Below, piece by piece: positions 45,304 to 54,319 of a stretch of DNA of 64,000 nucleotides (position 1 is its first letter; each line of letters starts with the position of its first letter). A program made the position numbers and the translations under genes. Source of the DNA: Ciceribacter sp. T2.26MG-112.2 (GTDB lineage: Bacteria > Pseudomonadota > Alphaproteobacteria > Rhizobiales > Rhizobiaceae); contig NZ_UEYQ01000009.1 in the NCBI RefSeq assembly GCF_900492205.1, forward strand, positions 1-64,000, read 5' to 3'. The notes below the pieces were generated by a model. The model worked only from the letters and a program-made list of their open reading frames with translations, was not told the origin of the DNA and searched no databases.

Positions 45304-47340
45304 TTACCTCTTGCCCTTTGCAGGACCGCGGCTGCCCGAAGGCTTGCCGCCACCGGGACGGCCGCCGGGCTTGCCGGAAAACGGCTTGGACCCGCCGGGT
45401 TTTGCGCCGGGCTTGGCGCCGAAGGGCTTGCTGCCCCTGGGCTTGTCGCCAAACGGACGGTCGCCTGCCGGGCGGTTGTCGCTGCGAGGCGCGCGCGGCT
45501 TGTCGCCAAAGGGTCGGTCGCCACGCGTGCGGTCGTCACGCGCGCGTGCCTCGTAGGGGCGACCCTCGCGGGGGCCGTCGCCGCGCGGGCGGTCGCTGCG
45601 CGGACGCTCGTCATTGCTGCGCGGGCCTCGCGGCTTGTCGCCAAAGGGTCGGTCGCCACGCGGGCGGTCGTCACGCGCGCGTGCCTCGTAGGGGCGACCC
45701 TCGCGGGGGCCGTCGCCGCGCGGGCGGTCGCTGCGAGGACGGTCGCCGGTGCGCGCCGGACGCTCGGACCGGTCACCGCGATCGGGACGGTCGCCAAAGC
45801 CGCGCTTGCCGCCGAAACCTTCGTCATTGCGGCGCGCCGGCTCCTCCGCGCGGATCCATTCGCCCTCTTCGTCGCGGGTGCGGCTGACCAGCACGCGCGG
45901 ACCGGGATCGGGACGGCCGAAATCGGACTTGCCCTTGCGGTCCGGATCGAAACGGTTGGACGATTTGGTCGGCTTGCCGTCCTTGGTCCGGCCATAGCGA
46001 TTGTCGGTGCCGCCGTCGGGGCGGGCACGGGCCGGACGCTTTTCGGCCGCGGCTGCCTCGCCAGCCTTCTTTTCCGACACAGGACGGGCGCCGGGCGCCA
46101 TCCAGACATTGGCGGTGCGCGAAGATCCCGGCGTGCGGCGCTGCGGCTTGTCGGCGAAATCGCCGCGGCTGTCGCTGCGATCGGAACGCGGGCCGGAGGC
46201 ACGCTTGTCGCCGAAGCCACCCTTGCCGCGATCGTCGCCGGCGCGCTTGCCCTGCGGCTTGCCGCGCGGTTCGTCGCGACGCGTGTCGAGACGGCCGAGC
46301 GCCTGCTCGCGGCGGTCTTCGGGCTTTCCCTCACGCCGGCCTTCGGCGCGCGGCTTTTCCTCGCGCGCCCATTCGGACTTCGCCGGCCGCGCCTTGGCGG
46401 GAGCGGCCTCCTCTTCCTCATCGACGCCGCCATGGTCGAAGATCGGCGCATCGAAATTGGCTTTCGCCTCGTCGATCAGGCGGGGTCCGAGCTGGTCGCG
46501 CAGCATGCGGCCGCGCACCTCGACGACCTTGCCCTCCGGCAGGTCGCCGAGCTGGAAGGGGCCGTAGGAAATGCGGATCAGGCGGTTGACCTCGAGACCG
46601 AGCGCGCCGAGCACGTTCTTGATCTCGCGGTTCTTGCCTTCGCGCAGGCCCATGGTGATCCAGACATTGTGACCCTGCTTGCGGTCGAGCGTCGCGTCGA
46701 TCGCGCCGTAGAGTACGCCGTCGACGGCAATGCCTTCCTTCAGCTTGTCGAGCGCCGGCTGGTCGATCTCGCCATGGGCGCGCACGCGGTAACGGCGCAG
46801 CCAGCCGGTGGTCGGCAGTTCGAGCACGCGGGCCAGGCCGCCGTCATTGGTGAGCAGCAGCAAACCCTCGGTGTTGATGTCGAGGCGGCCGATGGACATG
46901 ACGCGCGGCAGTTCTTCCGGCAGGTTTTCGAACACCGTCGGGCGGCCTTCAGGATCGGAATTGGTGGTCACCAGGCCGGCTGGCTTGTGAAAGAGCCAGA
47001 GACGTGTGCGCTCGATGCCGCGGATCGGCTGGCCGTCGACCTCGATCGTATCGGCAAAGGTCGCGTTGACGACGGGCGTATCGAGCACCTTGCCGTTGAG
47101 CGTGACGCGGCCTTCCATGACCATGCGCTCGATGTCGCGCCGCGAGGCGACGCCGGCGCGGGCGAGCAGCTTGGAAATGCGCTCCGGCTTTACGCCATCT
47201 TCCGCGGCGATCGCGGCCTGCGGCTTGGCTGCCTTTGGCGCAGGCTTGTCGGATGCCGTGCTCGGCTTGCGGGTGAGCGGCTTGCCGCCGCGGTCGGACG
47301 TTTTCGGTCCGGGGCGCCTGGACTTGTCTTTGAATGTCAT
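45304..47340 (-). CDS. rluB: RluB/RsuA-type pseudouridine synthase with a very long disordered tail
   Basis: The 678-residue protein is more than twice the family length (about 290). After a basic leader (residues 1-50), an S4 domain (about 52-98) and an RluB/RsuA catalytic domain (to about 295) are complete; the nucleophile is Asp154 in MSIGRLDINTEGLLLLTNDG. From about residue 300 the sequence is low-complexity, rich in Arg, Gly, Asp, Pro, Lys, with units such as GDRPFGDKPRGPRS and GRPYEARARDDRPRGD. The DNA there contains an almost perfect 135-bp tandem repeat. The tail may bind RNA. Family target (23S U2605) is inferred. Confidence 0.93.
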   Translation of the reverse strand: MTFKDKSRRPGPKTSDRGGKPLTRKPSTASDKPAPKAAKPQAAIAAEDGVKPERISKLLARAGVASRRDIERMVMEGRVTLNGKVLDTPVVNATFADTIEVDGQPIRGIERTRLWLFHKPAGLVTTNSDPEGRPTVFENLPEELPRVMSIGRLDINTEGLLLLTNDGGLARVLELPTTGWLRRYRVRAHGEIDQPALDKLKEGIAVDGVLYGAIDATLDRKQGHNVWITMGLREGKNREIKNVLGALGLEVNRLIRISYGPFQLGDLPEGKVVEVRGRMLRDQLGPRLIDEAKANFDAPIFDHGGVDEEEEAAPAKARPAKSEWAREEKPRAEGRREGKPEDRREQALGRLDTRRDEPRGKPQGKRAGDDRGKGGFGDKRASGPRSDRSDSRGDFADKPQRRTPGSSRTANVWMAPGARPVSEKKAGEAAAAEKRPARARPDGGTDNRYGRTKDGKPTKSSNRFDPDRKGKSDFGRPDPGPRVLVSRTRDEEGEWIRAEEPARRNDEGFGGKRGFGDRPDRGDRSERPARTGDRPRSDRPRGDGPREGRPYEARARDDRPRGDRPFGDKPRGPRSNDERPRSDRPRGDGPREGRPYEARARDDRTRGDRPFGDKPRAPRSDNRPAGDRPFGDKPRGSKPFGAKPGAKPGGSKPFSGKPGGRPGGGKPSGSRGPAKGKR
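45496..45739. repeat. Two 109-bp near-identical repeats with 135-bp period inside the pseudouridine synthase tail
   Basis: The stretch starting CGGCTTGTCGCCAAAGGGTC at 45496 recurs at 45631. The copies agree over about 109 bases with one visible mismatch (CGTGCGG against CGGGCGG near 45530 and 45664). The period is 135 bases or 45 codons, so the frame is kept. Recent duplication or slippage is likely. Confidence 0.9.
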
Positions 47341-47404
47341 TTGCTGTTTGCCTGTGGTTTGGGCTGTCCTAGCAGGTCAGGGCGCCTTGGTTAAGAGGAA
47401 AGTT

Positions 47405-47860
47405 GTGGACGTGGCGCAGACGGACGGATTCATGGTTGCGGCGCTCGATGAGGCGAAGATGGCCGGCGAACGCGGCGAGGTGCCGATCGGCGCGGTCGTG
47501 GTGGCGGATGGCCGGATCGTCGCGCGGGCCGGAAACGAGACGCGGGCGCAAAACGACGTTACCGCGCACGCCGAAATCCTGGCGATCCGCCGTGCTGCCG
47601 AGGCAATCGGCGACGAGAGGCTTGCTGGCGCCGATCTCTATGTCACGCTCGAACCCTGCACCATGTGTGCGGCCGCCATTTCCTTCGCCCGCATCCGCCG
47701 TCTCTATTATGGCGCGGAAGATCCGAAGGGCGGCGGGGTGGACAACGGCGTGCGCTTCTACGCCCAGCCGACCTGCCATCACGCGCCCGAAGTCTATTCA
47801 GGGATCGGGGAAACGGAATCCGCCACCTTGCTGCGGAATTTCTTCCAGAACAGGCGGTGA
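47405..47860 (+). CDS. tadA: tRNA adenosine(34) deaminase
   Basis: The enzyme converts A34 to inosine in tRNA-Arg(ACG). The zinc site is DVTAHAEILAIRRAA (HAE with the catalytic Glu) and LEPCTMCAAAISFARI (PCxxC). I use GTG 47405, five bases after AGAGGA, giving 151 residues; GTG 47411 and ATG 47432 are alternatives. The frame is open far upstream but that part is antisense to the pseudouridine synthase. It is divergent from that gene, separated by 64 bases. Confidence 0.95.
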   Translation: MDVAQTDGFMVAALDEAKMAGERGEVPIGAVVVADGRIVARAGNETRAQNDVTAHAEILAIRRAAEAIGDERLAGADLYVTLEPCTMCAAAISFARIRRLYYGAEDPKGGGVDNGVRFYAQPTCHHAPEVYSGIGETESATLLRNFFQNRR

Positions 47861-47867
47861 AGGGGGC

Positions 47868-48668
47868 TCAGGCCGCGAGCGGGTCGAGCTCCCGGCCGTC
47901 GAAGACGATGCGATCGCGACCGGCCGCTTTGGCCTGGTAGAGATATTCGTCCGCCCGACGGAAGACGTCGACCGGATCGAAGCCATCGATGATGGAAGCC
48001 ACACCGATGCTCACGCTGATCGGCACAGGGCAACCATCCACCACGAGATCGACGTCCGCCACAGCCTGGCGCAGGGCGTCAGCGACGGCGCGCGCCCGCG
48101 TCACGTCGGCCGGCTGCAGGAATATGACGAACTCCTCACCGCCGATCCGTCCCCACACATCTGGGCCGGTTGTCGCGTGCGCGATTGAGGACGCGATCCG
48201 GCGCAGGGCCTCGTCGCCGACGAGATGGCCGAAGGCATCGTTGATGCGCTTGAAATGATCGGCGTCGGCCACGAGCAGGGCGGCCGGACCGCGGTGTGCG
48301 GGGCCAAGCTGACCCAGTGCGGCAAACAGCGCTTCCCGGTTGAGGCCACCGGTCAGCGCATCACGCCGCGCCTTGAAGCGCAGGTCCTCATGCAGGCGCC
48401 GAAGTTCGCCATGCATATCCTCCAGTTCGACATGCATGCGCGCCAGTTCATCGCGCTGACGCAGGATGACGTCCTTCTGGTGGAACTGCCAGAGACTCGC
48501 CGGTCCACCGATCACCATGGGGCAGAGTACGCTCATCCAGAAGCCGGGCCCATCCGGATGGCCACCCAGCAAGGGCACGAGAAGCAGTACGATGGACACG
48601 GAAACGACCACGGAGGCCGCCATGGCCACCGCCGACTTGATCCATGTAATTCTACTGATGCCGAACAT
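47868..48668 (-). CDS. Membrane-bound diguanylate cyclase
   Basis: The 266-residue protein has two N-terminal membrane helices (about residues 10-34 and 42-60), a coiled coil (ELARMHVELEDMHGELRRLH) and a C-terminal GGDEF domain with an intact RIGGEEFVIF active site near residue 173. The RxxD inhibitory site is absent: the equivalent place reads TGPD. Unrestrained c-di-GMP synthesis limited by the sensor part is therefore possible. The short periplasmic loop offers little sensing surface. It is convergent with tadA. Confidence 0.93.
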   Translation of the reverse strand: MFGISRITWIKSAVAMAASVVVSVSIVLLLVPLLGGHPDGPGFWMSVLCPMVIGGPASLWQFHQKDVILRQRDELARMHVELEDMHGELRRLHEDLRFKARRDALTGGLNREALFAALGQLGPAHRGPAALLVADADHFKRINDAFGHLVGDEALRRIASSIAHATTGPDVWGRIGGEEFVIFLQPADVTRARAVADALRQAVADVDLVVDGCPVPISVSIGVASIIDGFDPVDVFRRADEYLYQAKAAGRDRIVFDGRELDPLAA

Positions 48669-48744
48669 GGCGGCACGCTAGCCGATCGCCAGTTAACGTA
48701 ACGTGATGCTGGGCTCCGGCGCGGGTCAGGAGACGCGCGGGCGC

Positions 48745-49224
48745 TCACCCCGCCGCGAATTCCTTCAGCTTGTCGCCGGCGAGACGGTAGCGGATCCACT
48801 CGGTCTGCGGCTCGGCGCCGATCGCGTCGTAGACGCGGATCGCCGGCTCGTTCCAGTCGAGTACGCTCCATTCGAACCGGCCGCAGCCCTTTTCGACGGC
48901 GCGCCGGGCCAGATGGCGCAGCAGAAGCTTGCCGGCCCCGGACCCGCGATAGTCGGGCGAGACGTAGAGGTCCTCGAGGTAGAGCCCGTTCTTCGCCTGC
49001 CAGGTCGAATAATTGTAGAACCAGACCGCGAAACCCGCCGGCACGCCATCGGCCTCGAGGATCGCCGCCTCGGTGACGGCGCCGGCGCCGAACAGCGAGG
49101 TCTTGAGACTGTCCTCCGTCGCCTCGACCTCATGGCCGGCCTTCTCGAACACTGCGAGCTCGGTGATGAAACGCAGGATGGTGGCGACATCGTCGGGCGT
49201 CGCATTACGGATAGTGAAGTTCAT
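48745..49224 (-). CDS. GNAT family N-acetyltransferase (SSAT-like)
   Basis: From ATG 49224 (GAGGAAATC ribosome site) the product is 159 residues. It starts MNFTIRNATPDDVATILRFI and carries the acetyl-CoA block LYVSPDYRGSGAGKLLLRHL. WSVLDWNEPAIRVYDAIGAE is typical of the diamine/thialysine acetyltransferase subgroup (SSAT-like). The exact substrate is open. It follows the lipoprotein gene on the same strand, but a terminator hairpin separates them. Confidence 0.9.
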   Translation of the reverse strand: MNFTIRNATPDDVATILRFITELAVFEKAGHEVEATEDSLKTSLFGAGAVTEAAILEADGVPAGFAVWFYNYSTWQAKNGLYLEDLYVSPDYRGSGAGKLLLRHLARRAVEKGCGRFEWSVLDWNEPAIRVYDAIGAEPQTEWIRYRLAGDKLKEFAAG

Positions 49225-49252
49225 CGGGATTTCCTCGAAACATGCGGGCATG

Positions 49253-49282
49253 AAAAAGGGCAGGCCGCTTGCGCCCTGCCCT
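49253..49282 (-). terminator. Rho-independent terminator after the lipoprotein gene
   Basis: An 8-bp stem AGGGCAGG/CCTGCCCT (49257-49264 and 49275-49282) is followed on the minus strand by TTTTT. It lies 29 bases beyond the stop of the lipoprotein gene. Confidence 0.8.
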
Positions 49283-49310
49283 GTCCACGGAAAGATGAAA
49301 GCCTGTCGGC

Positions 49311-49937
49311 TTACTGGAACGGCTGCCACCAGTGCCTGTTCTGGTTGGCGGCCTTGGCCATCTTCTTGCGGCGCTTTTCCTTCTTGGATTCCGGCTCGCC
49401 GAGATCGGTCAAGGCTGCTTCGTCGGCCTTGCGGTATTCGGCCGGCGGATCGGAAAGGTAGCGGCGCTGGTCGAGATAGGCGCCCTTCTGCAACTGGCGT
49501 GCGTCGCGGAAGGCCTGCCACTTTTGCGTTTCGGTCATCGTGCCGTTGGTGCCGTAGCCGGCGAGCAGCGGTGAGCGGTAGCGCGGATTGTCGGCATTGG
49601 CGTCAGCCTCGGCGACGAGACGCTCACGCGCCTCTTCCGGGCTTTCCAGCCATTCCGGATTGTCCTTGCCGGCCAGCGACTGCTGCGGCGCGGCGAGCTC
49701 CGCCTTGGCGGTTTCCGGCGGCATGACCAGAGCCGGGCGCGGATTGTACTTGGTGCCCTTGTTCTTGTTCGGGTCCGAGCCGATCGACACGGCCGAGCCG
49801 ACGTCGTCGACCAATTGCTCCATGGCGGTCTTGTCGGTGCCGTAGGTGGGGCTGCCGACGCAGCCGGTCAGTGCGGAGCATGCGAGCAAAAGGCCGGCCA
49901 TACCGACGCCAACTCTGAACAATTCTGCCGATTTCAT
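49311..49937 (-). CDS. Predicted outer-membrane or periplasmic lipoprotein
   Basis: The 208-residue protein starts at ATG 49937 with a lipoprotein signal: VGMAGLLLACSALTGC, with the lipobox L-T-G-C at about residues 23-26. The mature part is hydrophilic, with PALVMPPETAKAELAAPQQS and WQAFRDARQLQKGAYLDQRR, and ends in a lysine-rich stretch then HWWQPFQ. I do not recognise a domain. It follows ileS on the same strand, with an 11-bp inverted repeat between the two genes. Function unknown. Confidence 0.85.
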   Translation of the reverse strand: MKSAELFRVGVGMAGLLLACSALTGCVGSPTYGTDKTAMEQLVDDVGSAVSIGSDPNKNKGTKYNPRPALVMPPETAKAELAAPQQSLAGKDNPEWLESPEEARERLVAEADANADNPRYRSPLLAGYGTNGTMTETQKWQAFRDARQLQKGAYLDQRRYLSDPPAEYRKADEAALTDLGEPESKKEKRRKKMAKAANQNRHWWQPFQ

Positions 49938-50027
49938 GAATGCCTTCGAGCCTCGCCGCTGGTTATGCTTTCGCCGACTGTCTTCCTTACTCGCCTGAGC
50001 GAAGAATTCGGCCAATTTCAGGCACAT

Positions 50028-50065
50028 TTACCGGATGACCGCCAAAAGCGCAAATCATCCGGTAA
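50028..50065. repeat. Perfect 11-bp inverted repeat just after ileS
   Basis: TTACCGGATGA (50028-50038) and TCATCCGGTAA (50055-50065) pair perfectly around a 16-base loop, 7 bases beyond the ileS stop. No T run follows on either strand, so it is not a classical terminator; it may stabilise the ileS 3' end or act with Rho. Confidence 0.75.
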
Positions 50066-50072
50066 CATTTCG

Positions 50073-53042
50073 TTAATGGCGGGCGGCCAGTTCGCGCAAG
50101 GCCTGGGCATCACGCGCCGAGACGTCCGGATAGTCCGGGTCGGAACCGACATCGCTGGTGATCTTCCACGAGCGGGCGCATTTCGTGCCTTCGGCAAGCT
50201 TCGGCTCGACCGCGACCCTGGTGCCGTCATCGAGACGGAAGGCCTCGACCGGGCCCTCTCCGCCGACGACTGCGATGCCCGAAGTGATGCAGATCTCGGC
50301 AAAGTCGAGACCGTCGAGCGCGGCCAGCAGCTCCGGATCGCCGACATGCACGACGGGGGCCGCTTCAAGCGACGAGCCGATACGCTTGTCCTTGCGCTCG
50401 ACTTCGAGCGCGCCGGTGACGGCACGGCGCACCGTGCGGACCTTTTTCCACTTTTCGGCCAACTCATTGTTCGACCAATCGGCCGGGATGGCCGGGAACT
50501 GTTCGAGATGGACCGACTCGGCATTCGGATCGCGCGACAGCCAGGCTTCCTCGGTGGTGAACGGCATCATCGGCGCGAACCACAGGACGAGGCAGTCGAA
50601 AAGCTTGCGGATGACGAACAGCGCGGACCGGCGCTTCAGGCTCGACGGCGCGTCGCAATAGAGCGTGTCCTTGCGGATGTCGAAGTAGAAGGCCGACAGC
50701 TCGACATTGGCGAAATCGGTCAGAGCGCGGGTGATGCGCTTGAAGTCGAAATCGTCATAGGCCTTGCGCACCACCTGGTCGAGTTCGGCCAGGCGATGCA
50801 GCATGAGCTTTTCGAGTTCCGGCAGATCTGCATAGGAAATCTCCTCGCCGGTGTCGTGGGCGAGCGTGCCGAGCATCCAGCGGATCGTGTTGCGGATCTT
50901 GCGGTAGGCGTCGATATTGGTCTGGATGATGGTCTTGCCGACGCGAAGGTCTTCCGCGTAGTCCGACGACATGACCCAGAGGCGCAGGATGTCGGCGCCG
51001 GCATCCTTCATGATGTCCTGGGGCGCGGTAACATTGCCCTTGGACTTCGACATCTTCTCGCCCTTCTCGTCCATGATGAAACCATGGGTGACGACGGCGT
51101 TATAGGGTGCCCGGCCACGCGTGGCGCAGCTTTCCAGGAGCGAGGAATGGAACCAGCCGCGATGCTGGTCCGAGCCTTCGAGATAGACGTCGGCCGGCCA
51201 TTTCAGGTCCGGGCGGTCTTCGAGCGTGAAGGTGTGGGTCGAGCCTGAATCGAACCAGACGTCGAGAATGTCGGTGACCATCAGCCACTTTTCGGCGTCA
51301 TGGGCATTGCCGAGGAAGCGTTCCTTGGCGCCTTCGGCGAACCAGGCGTCCGCCCCTTCCTTCTCGAAGGCCTCGAGGATGCGTTTGTTGACCTCTTCAT
51401 CCTGCAGCACATTGCCGGCGGCATCGGCGAAGACGCAGATGGGCACGCCCCAGGCGCGCTGACGCGACAGCACCCAGTCCGGGCGGCCTTCGATCATGGC
51501 GCGCAGGCGGTTCTGCCCAGCGGCCGGCACGAAACGCGTGTCGTCGATGGCCGAGAGGGCGCGAGAGCGCAGGGTCGTCCCGTCGCCGAGGTCCTTGTCC
51601 ATGTAGACGAACCATTGCGGCGTGTTGCGGAAGATGACCGGCTTCTTGGAGCGCCAGGAATGCGGATAGTCATGCTTGACGCGGCCGCGGGCAAACAGGT
51701 TGTTCGCCGCGATCAGGGCATCCATGACGCGCTTGTTGGCATCGCCCTTCTTGCCGTTGTCGTCAATGACGCGAGCGGGACCGCCCTCGGCTGACGGACC
51801 GAAGCCCGGCGCATCCTCGGTGTAGAAACCGGCGTCGTCGACGGTGAAGGGGATCTTGGACGAGATGCCGCGCGCCTCGAGTTCGCGGGCATGGTGCATC
51901 CAGATGTCAAAGTCCTCGCGGCCATGGCCGGGCGCGGTGTGCACGAAGCCGGTACCGGCGTCGTCGGTGACGTGGTCGCCGTCGAGCAGAGGAACGTCGA
52001 ATGTGTAGCCCAAGTCGGCCAACGGGTGGGCGCAACGTAGACCTGCCAATACCTGGCTTGGCACATCGTACAATCGTTCGGCTTCCACCTTCGCCTTCGC
52101 GAAGCACTCCTTCGCAAGATTGTCGGCGAAAATCACACGTTCGCCCGGTCGAGGACCAAATGAGTTTTCAGCAGCTGTTATCTTGTAGAGCCCGTATCGA
52201 ACACGCGATGAGAACGAGATCGCCCGGTTACCTGGTATCGTCCAAGGAGTAGTCGTCCAGATCACCACGAAGTCGCCAGGGAATACATGATGCATCTCTT
52301 CATCGGTCGGGGGACTAGAGAGTTCAATCCCACCCCACGCCGGTCCGGCCCCACCCACCAGATACTTGACCGGGAACTTCACCCAGATCGTGTCGCTCTC
52401 GACCTCGTGATACTCCACCTCGGCTTCCGCCAGCGCGGTGCGCTCGACGACCGACCACATGATCGGCTTGGAGCCGCGATAGAGCTGGCCGGACATGGCG
52501 AGCTTCAGGAGTTCGCCGGCGATGCGGCTTTCGGCGTGGAAGTTCATGGTGGTGTAGGGGCGGTCGAAATCGCCCTCGATGCCGAGACGGCGGAATTCTT
52601 CCGACTGGATGTCGATCCAGCCTTGGGCGAATTCGCGGCATTCCTTGCGGAATTCGTTGACCGGGACTTCGTTCTTGTCCTTGCCCCTGGCGCGATAGGC
52701 TTCCTCGATCTTCCATTCGATCGGCAGGCCGTGGCAATCCCAGCCGGGCACATAGTTGGCATCATAGCCGCGCATCTGGAACGAGCGGGTGATGACGTCC
52801 TTCAGCACCTTGTTCAGCGCATGGCCGATGTGGATGTTGCCGTTGGCATAGGGAGGGCCGTCATGCAGGACGAATTTCTCGCGGCCGGCAGCGGAAGCGC
52901 GAAGTCTCTTGTAGAGCTCCATGTCCTTCCACTTCCTTGCCATTTCCGGCTCCTTCTGCGGCAGTCCGGCGCGCATCGGGAATTCGGTCTGGGGCAGGTA
53001 GAGGGTGGAGGAATAGTCTACTTTTTCAGTGGTATCGGTCAT
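50073..53042 (-). CDS. ileS: Isoleucyl-tRNA synthetase
   Basis: The 989-residue class I enzyme starts at ATG 53042 ([20 protein letters not shown]); an upstream in-frame start at 53081 is possible. HIGH is at residues 71-74 ([14 protein letters not shown]), KMSKS near 662 ([10 protein letters not shown]), and the CP1 editing block [16 protein letters not shown] near 255. Codon use changes sharply between about 51985 and 52365 (residues 226-352): AGT, ATA, GTA, TCA, CGA and CCA appear often there and rarely elsewhere in the gene. The frame and key editing residues stay intact, so a functional mosaic gene is likely. Confidence 0.96.
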   Translation of the reverse strand: MTDTTEKVDYSSTLYLPQTEFPMRAGLPQKEPEMARKWKDMELYKRLRASAAGREKFVLHDGPPYANGNIHIGHALNKVLKDVITRSFQMRGYDANYVPGWDCHGLPIEWKIEEAYRARGKDKNEVPVNEFRKECREFAQGWIDIQSEEFRRLGIEGDFDRPYTTMNFHAESRIAGELLKLAMSGQLYRGSKPIMWSVVERTALAEAEVEYHEVESDTIWVKFPVKYLVGGAGPAWGGIELSSPPTDEEMHHVFPGDFVVIWTTTPWTIPGNRAISFSSRVRYGLYKITAAENSFGPRPGERVIFADNLAKECFAKAKVEAERLYDVPSQVLAGLRCAHPLADLGYTFDVPLLDGDHVTDDAGTGFVHTAPGHGREDFDIWMHHARELEARGISSKIPFTVDDAGFYTEDAPGFGPSAEGGPARVIDDNGKKGDANKRVMDALIAANNLFARGRVKHDYPHSWRSKKPVIFRNTPQWFVYMDKDLGDGTTLRSRALSAIDDTRFVPAAGQNRLRAMIEGRPDWVLSRQRAWGVPICVFADAAGNVLQDEEVNKRILEAFEKEGADAWFAEGAKERFLGNAHDAEKWLMVTDILDVWFDSGSTHTFTLEDRPDLKWPADVYLEGSDQHRGWFHSSLLESCATRGRAPYNAVVTHGFIMDEKGEKMSKSKGNVTAPQDIMKDAGADILRLWVMSSDYAEDLRVGKTIIQTNIDAYRKIRNTIRWMLGTLAHDTGEEISYADLPELEKLMLHRLAELDQVVRKAYDDFDFKRITRALTDFANVELSAFYFDIRKDTLYCDAPSSLKRRSALFVIRKLFDCLVLWFAPMMPFTTEEAWLSRDPNAESVHLEQFPAIPADWSNNELAEKWKKVRTVRRAVTGALEVERKDKRIGSSLEAAPVVHVGDPELLAALDGLDFAEICITSGIAVVGGEGPVEAFRLDDGTRVAVEPKLAEGTKCARSWKITSDVGSDPDYPDVSARDAQALRELAARH

Positions 53043-53272
53043 GATCTTGCCATCGAGGGGCGCCCGGAACGGGTCGCGCATTGGTCGTGTAAATCGCGGT
53101 GACGGAGAGCGTTCAGATAAACGCCGAAAACCCGGACCCTCCGGCAGCTTTCACAGCGCGCGGAAGGCCGGGCCCATAATTCGAAGGGATATGGTCAGCC
53201 GAACCCTGGTCATTGTGGGCGTTGTTTAAGGGGTTTTGCGGCGAAAAGGAAGAGGTGCGGCGCGGCAAATGA

Positions 53273-53716
53273 TCAGGCGGTGCGCTGGGTGAGGCCGAAG
53301 ACATTGGCCTTGAGGAACCAGCGGGCGGCAAGCATGCCCGTCACCAGGGCGGCGAGGAAGATATAGGCCTCGCGGTGCCCAAGGCCGAGCGCGGGAATGG
53401 AGCCGCCTGGGCAAAAGCCGGCAATGCCCCAGCCGATGCCGAACAGGACCGAGCCGCCGATCAGCCGCGCATCGATGCGGCCCTTGGCCGGGATGTGGAA
53501 GGCCTTTTCGAACACCGGCTGCTTGCGGCGGCGCTGGATCAGCACATAGCCCGGCGCTGTGACCAGAAGAGCGCCGGCCATGACGAAGGCGAGGCTCGGA
53601 TCCCAGGTGCCGGCGATGTCGAAGAAGTTCATGACCTTGGCGGGGTCGGCCATGCCGGCCAGAATGATGCCGATGCCGAAGATCGCGCCGATGGCGACTG
53701 CGCTCAGATATTTCAT
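53273..53716 (-). CDS. DUF6691/YeeE-type membrane protein (second half of a YeeE/YedE pair)
   Basis: A 147-residue protein with about four membrane helices, starting at ATG 53716. The blocks GIILAGMADPAKVMNFFDI and GIAGFCPGGSIPALGLG (with the Cys expected for sulfur handling) identify the smaller partner of split YeeE/YedE transporters. These move thiosulfate or other sulfur species. Its gene follows the other half by 13 bases. The rhizobial regulator BigR, usual in such clusters, is not present here. Confidence 0.88.
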   Translation of the reverse strand: MKYLSAVAIGAIFGIGIILAGMADPAKVMNFFDIAGTWDPSLAFVMAGALLVTAPGYVLIQRRRKQPVFEKAFHIPAKGRIDARLIGGSVLFGIGWGIAGFCPGGSIPALGLGHREAYIFLAALVTGMLAARWFLKANVFGLTQRTA

Positions 53717-53729
53717 CGTCGGGCTCCTT

Positions 53730-54146
53730 CTAGAACACGTGGCGGACGAGGAAGACGGTGGCGAAGGCGCCGGCCATGAAGCTTGCGGTCGCGGCGATCG
53801 AACGCGGCGAAAGGCGCGCCATGCCGCACACGCCATGGCCGGAGGTGCAACCCGAGCCGAAGGTAACGCCGAGGCCGGTGACGAGGCCGCCGACGATCAG
53901 GGCCGAGAGCGGGATCGGCACGGAAAAGCTCGCCTCGTAACCGGAGAGAGCCAGCAGTGCCGGGGCGCCGATGGCGCCGACGAGAAAGGCCGCCCGCCAG
54001 GCCCAGTCGCTCGCCAGCGGCGGAAAGACGCCGATGACGATCGCCGACATGCCGGCAATCCGCCCCCAGAACGCCATCAGCAGGACGGCAGCAAGGCCGA
54101 TGAGCAGGCCTCCGGCAAAGGAGAGAAGCGGCGTGAATTCGGTCAT
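53730..54146 (-). CDS. YeeE/YedE family sulfur-compound transporter (first half of pair)
   Basis: A 138-residue membrane protein with about four helices and the cysteine-bearing signature FGSGCTSGHGVCGMARL near the middle, which is the substrate site of YeeE (TsuA) type thiosulfate transporters. Two half-size proteins encoded 13 bases apart together equal one full-size YeeE. The pair lies between ileS and ribF, genes that I recall as adjacent in relatives, so an insertion is possible. Substrate (thiosulfate, sulfite or sulfide-derived) is not certain. Confidence 0.9.
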   Translation of the reverse strand: MTEFTPLLSFAGGLLIGLAAVLLMAFWGRIAGMSAIVIGVFPPLASDWAWRAAFLVGAIGAPALLALSGYEASFSVPIPLSALIVGGLVTGLGVTFGSGCTSGHGVCGMARLSPRSIAATASFMAGAFATVFLVRHVF

Positions 54147-54319
54147 GGGATTTCCTGATTAGGACGAGTCTCTGCCAAAGGAGGAGGTCGGAGCGGGAGG
54201 CAGTCTACCGCGGCGCGCGCGCGAGACATAGCAATGACGTTATGTTTGCCAGAGCGAAGGGGAAATGCTTTTGCGCGATTAAGCCGCGTGGCGAACAATG
54301 GCGGCGGAACTGGGCCTCG

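Noticed and set aside
45178-47394. 738-codon open frame on the plus strand
   Set aside because: It is antisense to the pseudouridine synthase gene, has no domain, and arises from the GC-rich repetitive tail of that gene.
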